Shown here: positions 46,985 through 58,683 of the stretch, in pieces
Layout: each line of letters opens with the position of its first letter
Numbering within the stretch: the first letter of the stretch is position 1
Assembly (NCBI RefSeq): GCF_964204645.1
Contig: NW_027437449.1
Coordinates: forward strand, 1 to 64,000
Direction: 5' to 3'
Length of the DNA stretch: 64,000 bases
Source of the DNA: Tubulanus polymorphus
Lineage: Eukaryota; Nemertea; Palaeonemertea; Tubulaniformes; Tubulanidae
The notes under the pieces: model-generated
What the model was told of the DNA's origin: nothing
Databases searched by the model: none
The model's input: only the letters and a program-made list of their open reading frames with translations
Translations under genes and position numbers: made by a program

Positions 46985-48032
46985 TTATTTTAGTTGTAGC
47001 TTTTTTCTCTGCCCAAAAACGGGTAGAGCGACCCGGAAAACATAGCAATCGATACCAGTATCACTTTTCTGTGACAACTCAAGATCGGACTGTAACCAAA
47101 ATAATTTCATAGGCATTTTCCGCCTTGGTTACCATGGAGACAGTCAACAATGTTGGAGTACAACCTTTAACAATATGTGCTTCCATGGTAACGGAGTTTG
47201 TTTGATGTTGATGTCCCACAGCAACAGGAAAGTCGGTTATCCATTTATCCATTAATTAAATCTAAATCTATGGTGTCATAGCAACGACTTTTCAACAATG
47301 ATGGTCATTATGATTCGTCATATGGAACACGGGCAATAAATGAATTATGTTATTATTTAGTTAACTAAAACTGATTAATATAATTCCCGTGTCTTTGCAT
47401 TAACAGAAATTTTCAGCCCTGTGAACAGCGCCCAGATTAGGTTGCTAGGCAGCAGCCAACAATATATGATTTTAAACGTTGGATTCCTGGGTTTGACAAA
47501 ACATGTATAAGCGTATATATATATATGAAACCATACTCTGCTGACGCGCAAAAGGTTAACAACCTTTTAAGGTTAATTTGCAATATATTTGACGATTTTC
47601 CTTCCTAACGAATACCTCGTATTTAGCGCCCCCTATAGGCCGAAAGTGAAAAATCACATAGTGGCAGACAGGTGTTTCAGGGGGTGGGGGGAGTCTCACC
47701 TTTCATTTAAGCCCGGGTGCCAAGCTCTACCCAAAAATGCCCAAAGATTGGTCTTGGATAGCTGACTATATAGGTTGAGACCTTCTCTGTCCCGTACAGT
47801 GAATAAACATTGGTTAACAATAAAATAGACACGAAATACACAATTATATAAACAATTGACTACAGCGAGCAAGATAAAAATAGTGAAACGATTAAAATCA
47901 GTAAGAAGATAACAAAAATTGAAAAGATACATGAAGTAATAATTAGTCCATATCTCACACTTGACGATATCTTGTGTGAGATCGAATCCTCGGGTTTTTT
48001 TAACTTGATTGAATAAATTCTTGATTTATTTA

Positions 48033-51000
48033 CTATATATCTATTCCTACTCTCAGTCTTTTATTGAGTTTTTTAAGTTCTGATATGATGTAATCTCTCG
48101 TCGTATCGCGGTCGGTGCTGCAGCAGTAGATACACAGGTCAGAAAGATGCGGAAGATTATTGATTAATTCGACGATTGATTTGACGAATAAATCGATATC
48201 GTGCTGTGTATTAATCCGCGCGAGTGAACTGTGAAACTTTAAATAACGAATTGACGAGACGTGTTTTAGTTGTTTAAAGATGCGATTGTTCTGTTCCGGT
48301 CTATCGAGACAGCTATCAATACTGACTTTTATCAGCTGATTTACCGCATCTGTTGATAGATACCGAACAAGTGCGTCAACATCAGCTTCTGAATGCAACT
48401 GTATTTCTAATACAGTCAGCCGCGGCGGGTGATCTAGAACGCGGTGTATTGGTAAATTAAATCCGTAAATGAAAAGACGTTTTAGTTTCGGCATTGAACC
48501 GACACTATCACTGATTGCTGCACATTCATCTGTCGTTAGTTTGCTCAGTCCGCTCAGTCCGAGCAGTCCGAGCTGAATTGTTTCGATGTGTGAAGATTTT
48601 ATCGTGTTGTTTAAATCATTCAATTCCTCCGAACCGATCAAATCTTTATCGAATATTACTCCAAAAAGACATAAGGTTTTCAAACTCGGAATGATGTTTA
48701 TCAGCCCTCTGATTGTATTTCTATCGAGCTGATATTCCCACAGCGATCTGAGATATAGATGTTTTATGGATGGATACGATTTGTGAATATTGACTAAAAT
48801 ATTACCTAAACGTTCCGCACTAACAACAGTATTAATAATCAGACTCTCCACTGTATTGTGTGTGTTAGTATCAACACTGATCAACCGCGCGTCATCTTTA
48901 GTGTTAATCTCGTGACTTGTAATAATCCATTCATTATTGAGTTTCTTGTAACATTCACCATCTCGCCGCACAAACCAGTTTAAACTGTTGCTCTTCTGAC
49001 ACATAGTCAAGCACTGATCGGGTTTTGATGACCTGTATGTATCTAATATCATACCGTGAAGACTAGTGTTACTCGCTATGGCTGTTTCTAATACGCGGTA
49101 ATCGTCGGGTTCCAGTTCGTGAATACCCAGTATGTAAACTAGCTCGATCTGACATTGTTTGTGTTCGAGTATTTTTGCGAGCATGTTTATCTGCGATCTG
49201 CTATAAAATGCAGATACGAACAACATTTTCTGCATGTAGTGAACTATTTCACTAATGGCGTCGTCCGGCCAGTCGGCTTCATTCATGCAGATTGACAACT
49301 GATGAGATAAAACAGTTCTTTCGGATCGGAGTTCGATGTAGCGTTCGTAATCGGGGATGAGCGCCAAATCTGCCGATTCCCTAGTAACCGTAACAAAGGA
49401 CTCGACTCTATCCACTATTGTGACTGCTTTTAAATGTTCATCTATTAAAGTCTTGAAAAGTTCACCGAGGCCGCGGTTAAACTTGTAACGATACAGCAGC
49501 CCTGCCATGAATCTCGGGTATAATTCACCATATTTCACAAGTTCGTCCTGTAGTTGTTCAAACGCGCATTTATTCCAGGGTGTTTTCCAGGGTATTTCAT
49601 TACTGTTGTTGAATTGTACGACCGAGTGTACCGCCGCCAGAAATTCGTGCACAGATTTGTGTATGAACCGCAGCTGGACGGAGCGGTCTGATTTCCGTCG
49701 CGGCGACATCTCTTTGCACGTCAAAGCCGTCCTTTTCGATTCGTCGAGTTTGAGACGACTTTCGGTGAAGCTGTTTTGATGCTCGATGAGCGTCTCATAC
49801 GCGACTTGACAAATTTCTTTAAGCGCTTTAGAATTTTCGATATTGCGGAAAAAACATTCCTTCGACAACTCGAGGCCCTCGCGTTTACTGATCAGAAAAC
49901 ATGTCAAATCGATGTAGATATCGGTGAGTTTTGATGGTATCGTAATTTCTTCCTCGTCCATATACAGAAAACAAAACATATGTAGTATCAGCGGGTTGTA
50001 GTAGATACTTTTAAATAAAGGTGACGCTGCGGCTTCAATCTTGTCGAATAGCTGATATGGATCGCGCTCGGGGAATTTTCTCTTCATAATATCGATGACT
50101 TCTTCCTGTTCGAAGCCGGATATCGATACAACGGTGAATTTGGGATCAGTGACGATCATGCTGCCCCCGGACTCACGTGTTGTTATGACGATATGCGCTT
50201 TCGGTAATTTATTGGTCACGTGTACGATGTCTTTTTTCGCTTTATCGTTTTTCAACTCGTCGAAGCCGTCTAGAAAAAATATCGATTTTTCTGCATTTTC
50301 CTCTACGAATTCTTTAAAACTATCAATCGGCAGAACCTTTCTGATTTCTGGATTCAAAAGATTTTCGTAAATGTACTTATAAATACACGCGTTATCAGCG
50401 GGCAGTTCATTTAACGGTATATAGAATAACATAGGAAATGTTTTTAGAAACGGTGATCGCTCCCATGACAACACTTGATTAACTACCTGAGTAGTTTTAC
50501 CCATACCGGGTTCACCTACGAGGCACACGGGTTTCACATCACTCTCTTTATAAGTGAAAAGTTTCCCGAAATCATCGGGTAAAATCAATGACTGCTCCTC
50601 ACTTCCTTCATTTTTCTTCGGGTTTCGTTTTTGGGCTTGAATTTTCGCGTGTTCTTGGGTGAAGAAGTCATTGAAATTGGTGACTTCTTCGTTCCACCAA
50701 ACCTCTTTGAAATTTTCAACATCGATCATTCGTTGATACGTTTTTTTCAAACTCATCTGAACTTGATCAACATCTGTAAAAATAAAATCAGTTTGAGATT
50801 TTTTAGAATTTCTATGGCGGCTGATTTTGCCTCAAAATCATAGAATCATAGAAAATGTCATGAGCTAAAATTTTACAATATTGACTGCAGTTAAAAAATA
50901 TACCAAGGAACTACAGAGTTATTCTGCTATTCAACGCCCCCTGGTGCCCTTAAACAAAAACCAACGAACCTGAAACTCACCACAATCATATATCATGCCA

Positions 51001-54000
51001 TGAGCTAAAACTTTGTAATTGATTGCGGTGGCAAAATATGCACCAGAAAGAATCTTTCTGTGGGGTCGGGTTAGCAACAAGTTCGATCAGAGACATTCAA
51101 GGTCCCATCTACACGAGTGGAAAAATCCTTTATTTTCAATCTACACGAGGAAAACATTTCCAAAAAAAGTCACCTTTAAAAATTCAGCTTTTTCACCTTT
51201 TTATACAAAATTATACTTAATCTAAAGATAAACGGCTTCATTGATTTTGGTGAGCTTCACGTGTTACTAAAACGAGGGCGATATCATCACAGCTCCGCAG
51301 TAAATACTGCAAACTACGCCGCGCATCAACATGCAATTTTCAGCACAGGACAAAATGTTTATTAATCTTTCTCATCTTTCTCAGAATTTCAGTTTGAGTT
51401 AATCGGATGACAACAATTCATTTCATTTAGTTCTTAACTTTTGAAATGAGGATTGGAAAACTGTATTAGTCACGTGATACACGATGAACCGGTTTTCTGA
51501 ACACAAATCTTCGCTGCTTACGCGCATAAGAAGTGCCGGTTTTAAGTCTTTGCGCAGGTAAACCAAATATACTTTGTTAATTTAGATTTCATCAAGAAAT
51601 TGTTTCTTAATCTAAAGATAATTTAGCTGATTTTGGTGAGCTTCACGTGTTACAAAAACGAGGGCGCTATCATCACAGCTCCGCAGTAAATACTGCAAAC
51701 TACGCCGCGCATCAACATGCAATTTTCAGCACAGGACAAAATGTTTATTAATCTTTCTCATCTTTCTCAGAATTTCAGTTTGAGTTAATCGGATGACAAC
51801 AATTCATTTCATTTAGTTCTTTTTCATTGCCCCTAGTTTGCCTTGCTTACTTTAGCATTGTTTTCTAGTTGTTATGTCATTACTTTAATCTATTCCCCTT
51901 TCAATATTTTAATCACTCACTCTGCTTCTATTGTTTTGGTCTTGTATAAATATCTTGTAATATTCTCCTGTACTCAGTACGCCTGATGATGGCTAATAGT
52001 CTTTAGCCGAAACGTTGCGCAAATATATATAACTCTTCTATTCAAGTTTCTCGTTTTGGCTGAACTTATTGTGGGATTTCTCTTGTTATCTTCTTACACG
52101 GATATTGTGTATCTTCTCGTCTCAAAATGTTTCTAGGCCTGGGATATACAATACAATAAGTAGCGGCACACTTCAACGAGTATGAATTACTTTTTTAGAA
52201 AGGCCGATCAGCCATATCGGTGCTCAAAAGTAAAGGGATATCCCGATATGACATCAGGCGGGAAAATAATTATTATTTTACAGAATTCCTTCGATTTCTT
52301 CTTTCAGAAATAAATTCATTCCTTCTTTCAATAAACCCTGGAAAGTGCAACAAATTTTTTCTGAACTAATTACAAAGCTACGTATCTTGTGTCAAATAAC
52401 AGAAAAAATGGGAAAATGAAGTCGAACCACTAAAACATCGTGGTCGGCGTTGCTACGCGACCCGACCACAAAAATGAAATCAGTTTGAGATATTTTAAGC
52501 CGGGTGTAAGTCGGTTGCGACGCGATAAGTCTTTTTACAGTTGCCAGGCGCCATTTTTTGCTACCCACCGGGTCCGCATTGTTGAATTCTTGTCCCAATT
52601 TTTTCTCCGGTTTAATTTTTTTATTTCGTTCATATCTTTGGATTGGATTAAGATAGAAATAAGGTAAAAATATCGATGAACTCAGCTGATAATTAACTTT
52701 TCTATGATATCACTCATTCATAAATTTAAAGCAACAATGCGCGCTGGTGAAGTTATAAACATTCATATCCTCTTCCCGATAATTCAACTTGAATTATTGC
52801 TCATCTCATTCAAAAGTTCATAATTCTTACAAATCTTAATCTACATTTTCATTATTCAATTTTGAAGGCAGGGTCTGGACTACCGATCCCCAAACCTGAA
52901 GTCTGTCCCTATTTTACTAGAACTACCTATATATCTTTATTTGCCATTTTTTTCAAATGGCTAAGTAACCTTATTTCCATAGTTACTGAAAATTTTGATT
53001 TCAACAAAGCAGGGGCCGGTAAAATTGTGAGATTTCCTGGAATAAAGATGCGATCGTCGCCTTGCGACGCAATCCTGGTGGCGTTTAATAGGTTGCAACG
53101 CGATTAGCGGCGACTGTGTGCGACTAATTGCTGCCAGTCGCAAGAGCGCGTTGGTCTGCGATTCTGGTTGTCACGTGGTAACTAAAATTGGCACCAAATC
53201 ACGCAAAGGTTCGAAGTTTCGAATTTCTGGCAGGGAAAATTGGGTTTCAACTCCGAGAACGAACATAACAACTTCTACAACTTCTGCAATTTCTATCCCC
53301 ACAAACCAGTTCCATTCCATATTTGAAAGGCTATTTAGTAATAGTCCTTGACTTAGAGCTAAAATACTGGGCCCGGTTTAATAGACTGAGTATCTAAGTT
53401 ATCCCTAGGGGTAAATCCTCAATTTGGGTGACAACCACCATAGTAACAATGAGAAACCATGGTTATAACTGAAGAATTTCAAAATATCCCCTGGGACTAT
53501 CTTTTTTCCACATCTATGAAACCCAGCCCTGGTCTTTATGGTCAAAGCAGCTTGAAAACAAATGGAGGAGATTAAATTCGCGATAAGAAATTCTACGAAT
53601 CCTTCAAAAAAATTATTTCAAAACGCATCTCACAACTATTGTGGGTTCGAATCCCAGTATTACTGGATCAAATCGCGCATCTCCCAGTCACTAGAGCGCG
53701 TAGCCGTAGGTTTATTGCGACGATCGCGTCGCAGTAAGTAGAACATGTGCGACTTGCTGCGACTGGCGTCGTTAAAATTTCTATGCTCGCTGATTTGGTC
53801 TCAAAATTTCCGGTCAATTGAAAAAAATTAGCTAAAAGAAAATATTATTTCCAGCTTGTTCGAAAACAGCTTTTATTTGAGCGCTCACTGAAAAAAACTT
53901 ATAGGTCCTGATATCAACGAGTTGATTTAAGCAAATCAACTTTTAAATCAATTCATTGATCGCGTTTACAAAATATGCAGAGTTACCAATATAAATGGAA

Positions 54001-56747
54001 AATTGTATTCAATTCAATATTTAATTCTCCTGGTGGGTTGAACAAAAGACCGAAATTCCATGTCCTATGACAATGCTGATAACGACCAAATATCAAGACT
54101 AAGTTAAAATCACTAACCCACTATGTGAAAAACATCGTGGTCGGCGTTGCTACGCGACCCGACCACAAAAATGAAATCAGTTTGAGATATTTTAAGCCGG
54201 GTGTAAGTCGGTTGCGACGCGATAAGTCTTTTTACAGTTGCCAGGCGCCATTTTTTCCTACCCACCGGGTCCGCATTGTTGAATTCTTGTCCCAATTTTT
54301 TCCCCAGTTTAATTTTCTTATTTCGTTCATATCTCTGGATTGGATTAAGATGGAAATAAGGTAAAAATATCGATGAACTCAGCTGATAATTAACTTTTCT
54401 ATGATATCACTCATTCATAAATTTAAAGCAACAATGCGCGCTGGTGAAGTTATAAACATTCATATCCTCTTTCCGATAATTCAACTTGAATTATTGCTCA
54501 TCCCATAATGATATAATATTATTACATTCTATACTGTAATGAACAGAAAATGGTTCCTCCGAAATAATGTAATATTTTAAATTAATCTCAATAAGTGAAG
54601 AGTTTGTGTGATGGATTTGTATTTAGTAGGATGTCTAAGGATAATGAATCATTCAAAAGTTCGTAATTCTTACAAAATTTAATCTACATTTTCAGAGTTT
54701 TTAGGATCAATAAACATCTATATGTGATCTTATGTGCTTTTTACGGTTTTCCATTATATTTATTAGTTTTTAAGTAATTGCGAGTCAAACTTCCAAAACA
54801 CGTTTTCTAGAGTCCCCTGCGTGCATCTTTAGCCTATATCAGGAAATTTCACAATTTTACCGGTCCCTGCTTTGTTGAAATCAACAACAATAAATAAACA
54901 AAAACTCTATGGCGGCTGATTTTGCCTCAAAATCATAGAATCATAGAAAATGTCATGAGCTAAAATTTTACAATATTGACTGCAGTTACAAAATATACCA
55001 AGGAACTACAGAGTTATTCTGGTATTCAACGCCCCCTGGTGACCTTAAACAAAAACCAACGAACCTGAAACTCGCCACAATCATACATCATGTCATGAGC
55101 TAAAACTTTGTAATTGATTGTGGTGGCAAAATATGCACCAGAAAGAATCTTTCTGTGGGGTCGGGTTAGCAACAAGTTCGATCAGAGACATTCAAGGTCC
55201 CATCTACACGAGTGGAACAATCCTTTATTTTCAATCTACACGAGGAAAACATTTCCAAAAAGTCACCTTTAAAAAAGTCGGCTTTTCACCTTTTTATACA
55301 AATTTATACTTAATCTAAAGATAAACGGCTTCGTTGATTTTGGTGAGCTTCACGTGTTACTAAAACGAGGGCGATATCATCACAGCTCCGCAGTAAATAC
55401 TGCAAACTACGCCGCGCATCAACATGCAATTTTCAGCACAGGACAAAATGTTTATTAATCTTTCTCATCTTCTGTGAATTTCAGTTTGAGTAAATCGGAT
55501 GACAACAAATAATTTCATTTAGTTCTTAACTTTTGAAGTGAGGATTGGAAAACTGTATTAGTCACGTGATACACGATGAACTGGTTTTCTGAACACAAAT
55601 CTTAGCTGCTTACGCGCATAAGAAGTGCTGGTTTTATGTCCTTGCGCAGGGAAACCAAATATACTTTGTTAATTTAGATTTCATCAAGAAAATGTTTCTA
55701 GGCCTCGGATATACAACATAATAAGTAGCGGCACACTTCAACGAGTATGAATTACTTTTTTAGAAAGGCCGATCAGCCATATCGGTGCGCAAAAGTAAAG
55801 GGATATCCCGATATGACATCAGGCGGGAAAATAATTATTATTTTACAGAATTCCTTCGATTTCTTCTTTCAGAAATAAATTCATTCGTTCTTTCAATAAA
55901 CCCAGGAGAGTGCAACAAATTTCCCTGAACTAATTACAAAGCTACGTATCTTGTGTCAAAAAACAGAGAAAATGGGAAAATGAAGTCGAACCACTAAAAC
56001 ATCGTGGTCGGCGTTGCTACGCGACCCGACCACAAAAATGAAATCAGTTTGAGATATCTTAAGCCGGGTGTAAGTCGATTGTGACGCGATAAGTCTTTTT
56101 ACAGTTGCCAGGCGCCATTTTTACGGTACTCACCTCCCTAATTTTACAGTCGAGATAAGATGAACCTTTGTCTAGAATTATGAATTTGTTGTCACTTAAT
56201 TCCTGATCACAAGTGTGACAAATTGCGAGCTCTGAACTCTCACCCGGCGGTCTTTAGGGACTCAAGTGTTTTTCTGCTATTAATACACAGGGTCCAGTTC
56301 CACAGTTTGGAGTTAAAATTTAACCCTGAGTTAACTCATTGAAAATGAACTAATTTTAACTCAGAGTTAACTCTAACTCACAACTGTAGAACTGGGTCCT
56401 GTTCTTTTTTATCATAATTCAAAATACCGTAGACCCTGACTGTTTTAGTCAAATGTTGGTGGGTCCATTTTAGTCCTCAGAATCTTTAAAGACAATGTAT
56501 TACTTTCGCCTCAAAACTTTATACCGGTTTTATATGCGAGATCACATTTAGACTCAAGTCACATCATTCTGTACTGAACTGAACTCCGATGGTTAAAATC
56601 TATAATTACCGAGATTCTCAGCAGGTCTGGTGCTGGCTTGTGTAACTGCGTGGATATTTTGATTCACTGTATTATTGTCACCGATTATACTTAAATTAGA
56701 ATTGTCTGCATTTATTCCTGGATTACTCGCCGCCATAGTAACGTTTA
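48033..56747 (-). CDS. NACHT-domain NLR-type protein
   Basis: Last exon 48033-50773 joins in phase 1 to exon A (56610-56747); from the ATG in exon A (56736) this gives 955 aa. The large exon has a NACHT ATPase: Walker A GEPGMGKT (81-88 counted from MSLKK), Walker B FFLDGFDEL (160-168), HIVITTRES, and FIHKSVHEFLAA of the winged-helix part. About 450 Leu-rich C-terminal residues resemble degenerate LRRs (IKHLYLRSL, SLKTLCLFGV, KLKRLFIYGF). NLRs are cytosolic pattern sensors that oligomerise through NACHT. No CARD, DEATH, Pyrin or TIR domain is visible in the window; instead small duplicated exons supply the N-terminus. AATAAA on the minus strand only a few bases after the stop (48025-48030) is a possible 3' end. 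The true 5' end may lie further right. Confidence 0.85.
50811..51600. repeat. duplicated block, copy 1
   Basis: Matches 54905-55697 with few substitutions and short indels. Confidence 0.9.
51600..52125. mobile_element. ~530-bp insert relative to the paralogous block
   Basis: Absent from the otherwise matching copy at 55690. It carries a second copy of ~215 bases of the block (51609-51822 resembling 51216-51433), then sequence with a CCTGATGATGGCTAATAG hairpin ending CCGAAACGTTGCGC (51982-52020), a signature often seen at ends of retroelements. TGTTTCT occurs at both edges. Confidence 0.5.
52126..52800. repeat. duplicated block, distal part
   Basis: 52126-52555 matches 55690-56123; 52432-52800 matches 54129-54510. 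The sequence AAACATCGTGGTCGGCGTTG is therefore present three times (52432, 54129, 55999). Confidence 0.9.
54129..54510. repeat. duplicated block, middle copy
   Basis: Nearly identical to 52432-52800, same orientation. Confidence 0.9.
54905..56123. repeat. duplicated block, copy 2
   Basis: Corresponds to 50811-51600 plus 52126-52555 without the insert. Confidence 0.9.
56610..56747 (-). CDS. NLR N-terminal cassette exon A (RHIM-like motif)
   Basis: Bounded by TTTTTCAG| and |GTAATT; 138 bp, phase 1 at both ends. It encodes VNVTMAASNPGINADNS, then LSIIGDNNTVNQNIH, then RPAENL. The segment SIIGDNNTV resembles the RHIM core (I/V-Q-I/V-G-x-x-N-x-M) except that Q is Ile. It contains an ATG at 56736 that can serve as the start, but the frame is open to the acceptor, so it could equally be an internal exon. 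Confidence 0.72.
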
Positions 56748-57244
56748 CTGAAAAACAGAATTTAGAATTCAGTCATTTTATCTCAACAAGTGCAGCACAG
56801 TTTTCCTGAAAAAAAATATGCTGGTTGGCCAAATTGTAAATTAGTACATATCACATGCAGAAGACCAGATAACAATGATAAAAGCTTACTATAATACAAG
56901 TGTAGCAACCCAAGAGATCTCAATAATAACAATAATAAAATGTATGAATTTGTGAGCAGTTTTCGCCTGTAAATAATAAGACATAAACTACATGTAACAC
57001 ATTCTAGCCACAAATATTACCAGCCTCGCTAGCCATATACTTAGCACAAGCCATTAACCCTTTAGCTCATTAACCTCACTAGTTGGCGCAAAATCTTCAC
57101 TGCCCGAAAAGTGAAAGCAACAATCAACTGGGACTTAAATCCCAACTGGGCTTGACAATCTTACGCCACCTGGCGGATAGAATATATTGAAATAAGATTT
57201 AAGAACAATCGGGTGGGTGCGTTCATTTCTGGATTCATAATTAC

Positions 57245-57403
57245 CGAGATTCTCAGCAGGTCTGTTTAAGGCTTGTGTATCTTCATGGTAGCGATATTCA
57301 TGTGTGGTTTTAATACACTTTTTTTTATTTGTTGAACTGATTTGATCAATTTCAGAATTTTCTGCATCTATTTCTGGATTACACTCCGTCATGGTACCGG
57401 GTA
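57245..57403 (-). CDS. NLR N-terminal cassette exon B (paralogue of A)
   Basis: Bounded by TTTTTCAG| and |GTAATT; 159 bp, phase 1 at both ends, ATG at 57392. It encodes MTECNPEIDAENSEIDQISS through to LNRPAENL. It aligns with exon A at both ends (NPxIxAxNS and RPAENL), but the central IIGDNNTV is replaced by ISSTNKKK. Spliced to the NACHT exon directly it would give a 962-aa protein; spliced to exon A it would also stay in frame. Confidence 0.6.
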
Positions 57404-57453
57404 CTGAAAAATAAAAGTTTAAAATTCAGTCATTCTATCGCGGTAAGTGCAGC

Positions 57454-58040
57454 GCATTAGCTGTCGGACAGCACACTGGCTAGCTGTCGGACAGCACACT
57501 GGCTAGCTGTCGGACAGAACACTGGCTAGCTGTGAGACAGCACACTGGCTAGCTGTCGGACAGCACACTGGCTAGCTGTCGGACAGCATACTGGCTAGCT
57601 GTCGGACAGCACACTGGCTAGCTGTCGGACAGCACACTGGCTAGCTGTCGGACAGCACACTGGCTAGCTGTCGGACAGCACACTGGCTAGCTGTCGAACA
57701 GCACACTGGCTAGCTGTCGGACAGCACACTGGCTAGCTGTCGGACAATTCACCAGCTATCAGCCAGTTCCCTAGCTGTCAGCCAGTTCCCAAGCTGTCAG
57801 CCAGTTCCCTAGCTATCAGACAGTTCACCAGCTATCACACAGTTCACTAGCTATCACACAGTTCACTAGCTGTCAGACAGTTCACTAGCTGTCAGACAGC
57901 ACTATGGCTAGCTGTCGGACAGTTCACTAGCTGTCAGACAGTTCACTAGCTATCAGACAGTTCCCTAGCTATCACACAGTTCACTAGCTGTCACACAGTT
58001 CACTACCTGTCACACAGTTCACTACCTGTCACACAGTTCA
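57454..58040. repeat. 23-bp then 20-bp palindromic minisatellites
   Basis: About 12 units of CTAGCTGTCGGACAGCACAC-TGG (57460-57745) pass into ~15 units of CTAGCTGTCAGACAGTTCA type. Each unit contains GCTGTC-GGACAGC, a near-perfect palindrome. It lies between cassette exons B and C. Confidence 0.95.
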
Positions 58041-58415
58041 CAACTGTGTCAGCAAAAGACAGACTTATGTTAGATGTTGCAACGAGAAAACTTGTATCTT
58101 CTAAATCACTGAATACTGTTTTAACCTGCCGGAGGAAGGGGTGCATACTCGACAGTCTTACATTGGAATGAATGTAATTAGGATCAGTTTTTTCTTTCAT
58201 GGATTTTAATGTAAAAAATAAATGATTCTAAAAGTTGATTTCATTAACATTCATTACGCAGGAAGGGAAGCTGCTTTGTTAAAGTCAGGCATAAACGTGT
58301 GACTCAGTCGCACGTCTCACAACTTTACACCAGTTTTATATACGAGATTACATTTTAACTCGAGTCACATCATTCTGTACTGAACTGAACTCCGATGATT
58401 AAAATCTATAATTAC

Positions 58416-58468
58416 CGAGATTCTCAGCAGGTCTATCGACGGTTTGCTCCTCGTCATAGTAACGTTTA
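58416..58468 (-). pseudogene. NLR cassette exon C, truncated copy
   Basis: Same acceptor (TTTTTCAG|TAAACGTTACT) and same donor (CTCG|GTAATT) as exon A, with closely matching flanking intron on both sides, but only 53 bp long, so it is not a multiple of three and would shift the frame. The middle of the module is deleted. Confidence 0.65.
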
Positions 58469-58683
58469 CTGAAAAACAGAATTTAGAATTCAGTCATTTT
58501 ATCTCAATAAGTGCAGCACATTTTTTCTGACCTAATTGTTGTGTCCAGTATTTACACAATATTACACAATTTAGGGTTAGACTTTTTTGTTACATAATAT
58601 GAATTTGTATAGCAATATAAAGTTCCATCAAAAACGATAAAAGTCTGAAATCTGTATATTGTGAATTTTGTATTAGTTTCAGC

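Larger units (their letters stand above)
40250..47999. other. 7.7-kb region without a confident gene
   Basis: No family-recognisable exon. It contains a segment resembling 61.87-62.15 kb, a ~345-bp direct duplication, homopolymer G and C runs at 43321-43380, paired tandem arrays at 46.3-46.56 kb, and one unrecognised minus-strand frame at 46628-46984. AATAAA-bearing, mRNA-tail-like stretches (for example 41575) suggest non-coding transcripts or gene remnants. Confidence 0.45.
50774..56609 (-). other. 5.8-kb NLR intron with segmental duplications
   Basis: 50811-52555 is repeated at 54905-56123, except that the first copy carries ~530 extra bases (about 51600-52125). A third partial unit (52432-52800) recurs at 54129-54510. 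No exon is seen. The TATGGCGGC...CATAGAATCATAG start of the block resembles the ordinary 5' edge of an intergenic repeat. Confidence 0.7.

Noticed and set aside
49507-50843. Short plus-strand frames inside the NLR exon
   Set aside because: Antisense shadows of the NACHT coding sequence.
57454-58040. CRISPR-like repeat array
   Set aside because: Units are contiguous with no unique spacers and the context is a eukaryotic nuclear gene.
58003-58200. 65-codon minus-strand ATG frame (MKEKTDPNYIHS...) as an NLR effector exon
   Set aside because: No convincing acceptor or phase-1 donor, runs into the minisatellite, and no death-fold resemblance.
58570-58590. Telomere-like TTTAGGGTTAG
   Set aside because: Only about one and a half units; not an interstitial telomere array.
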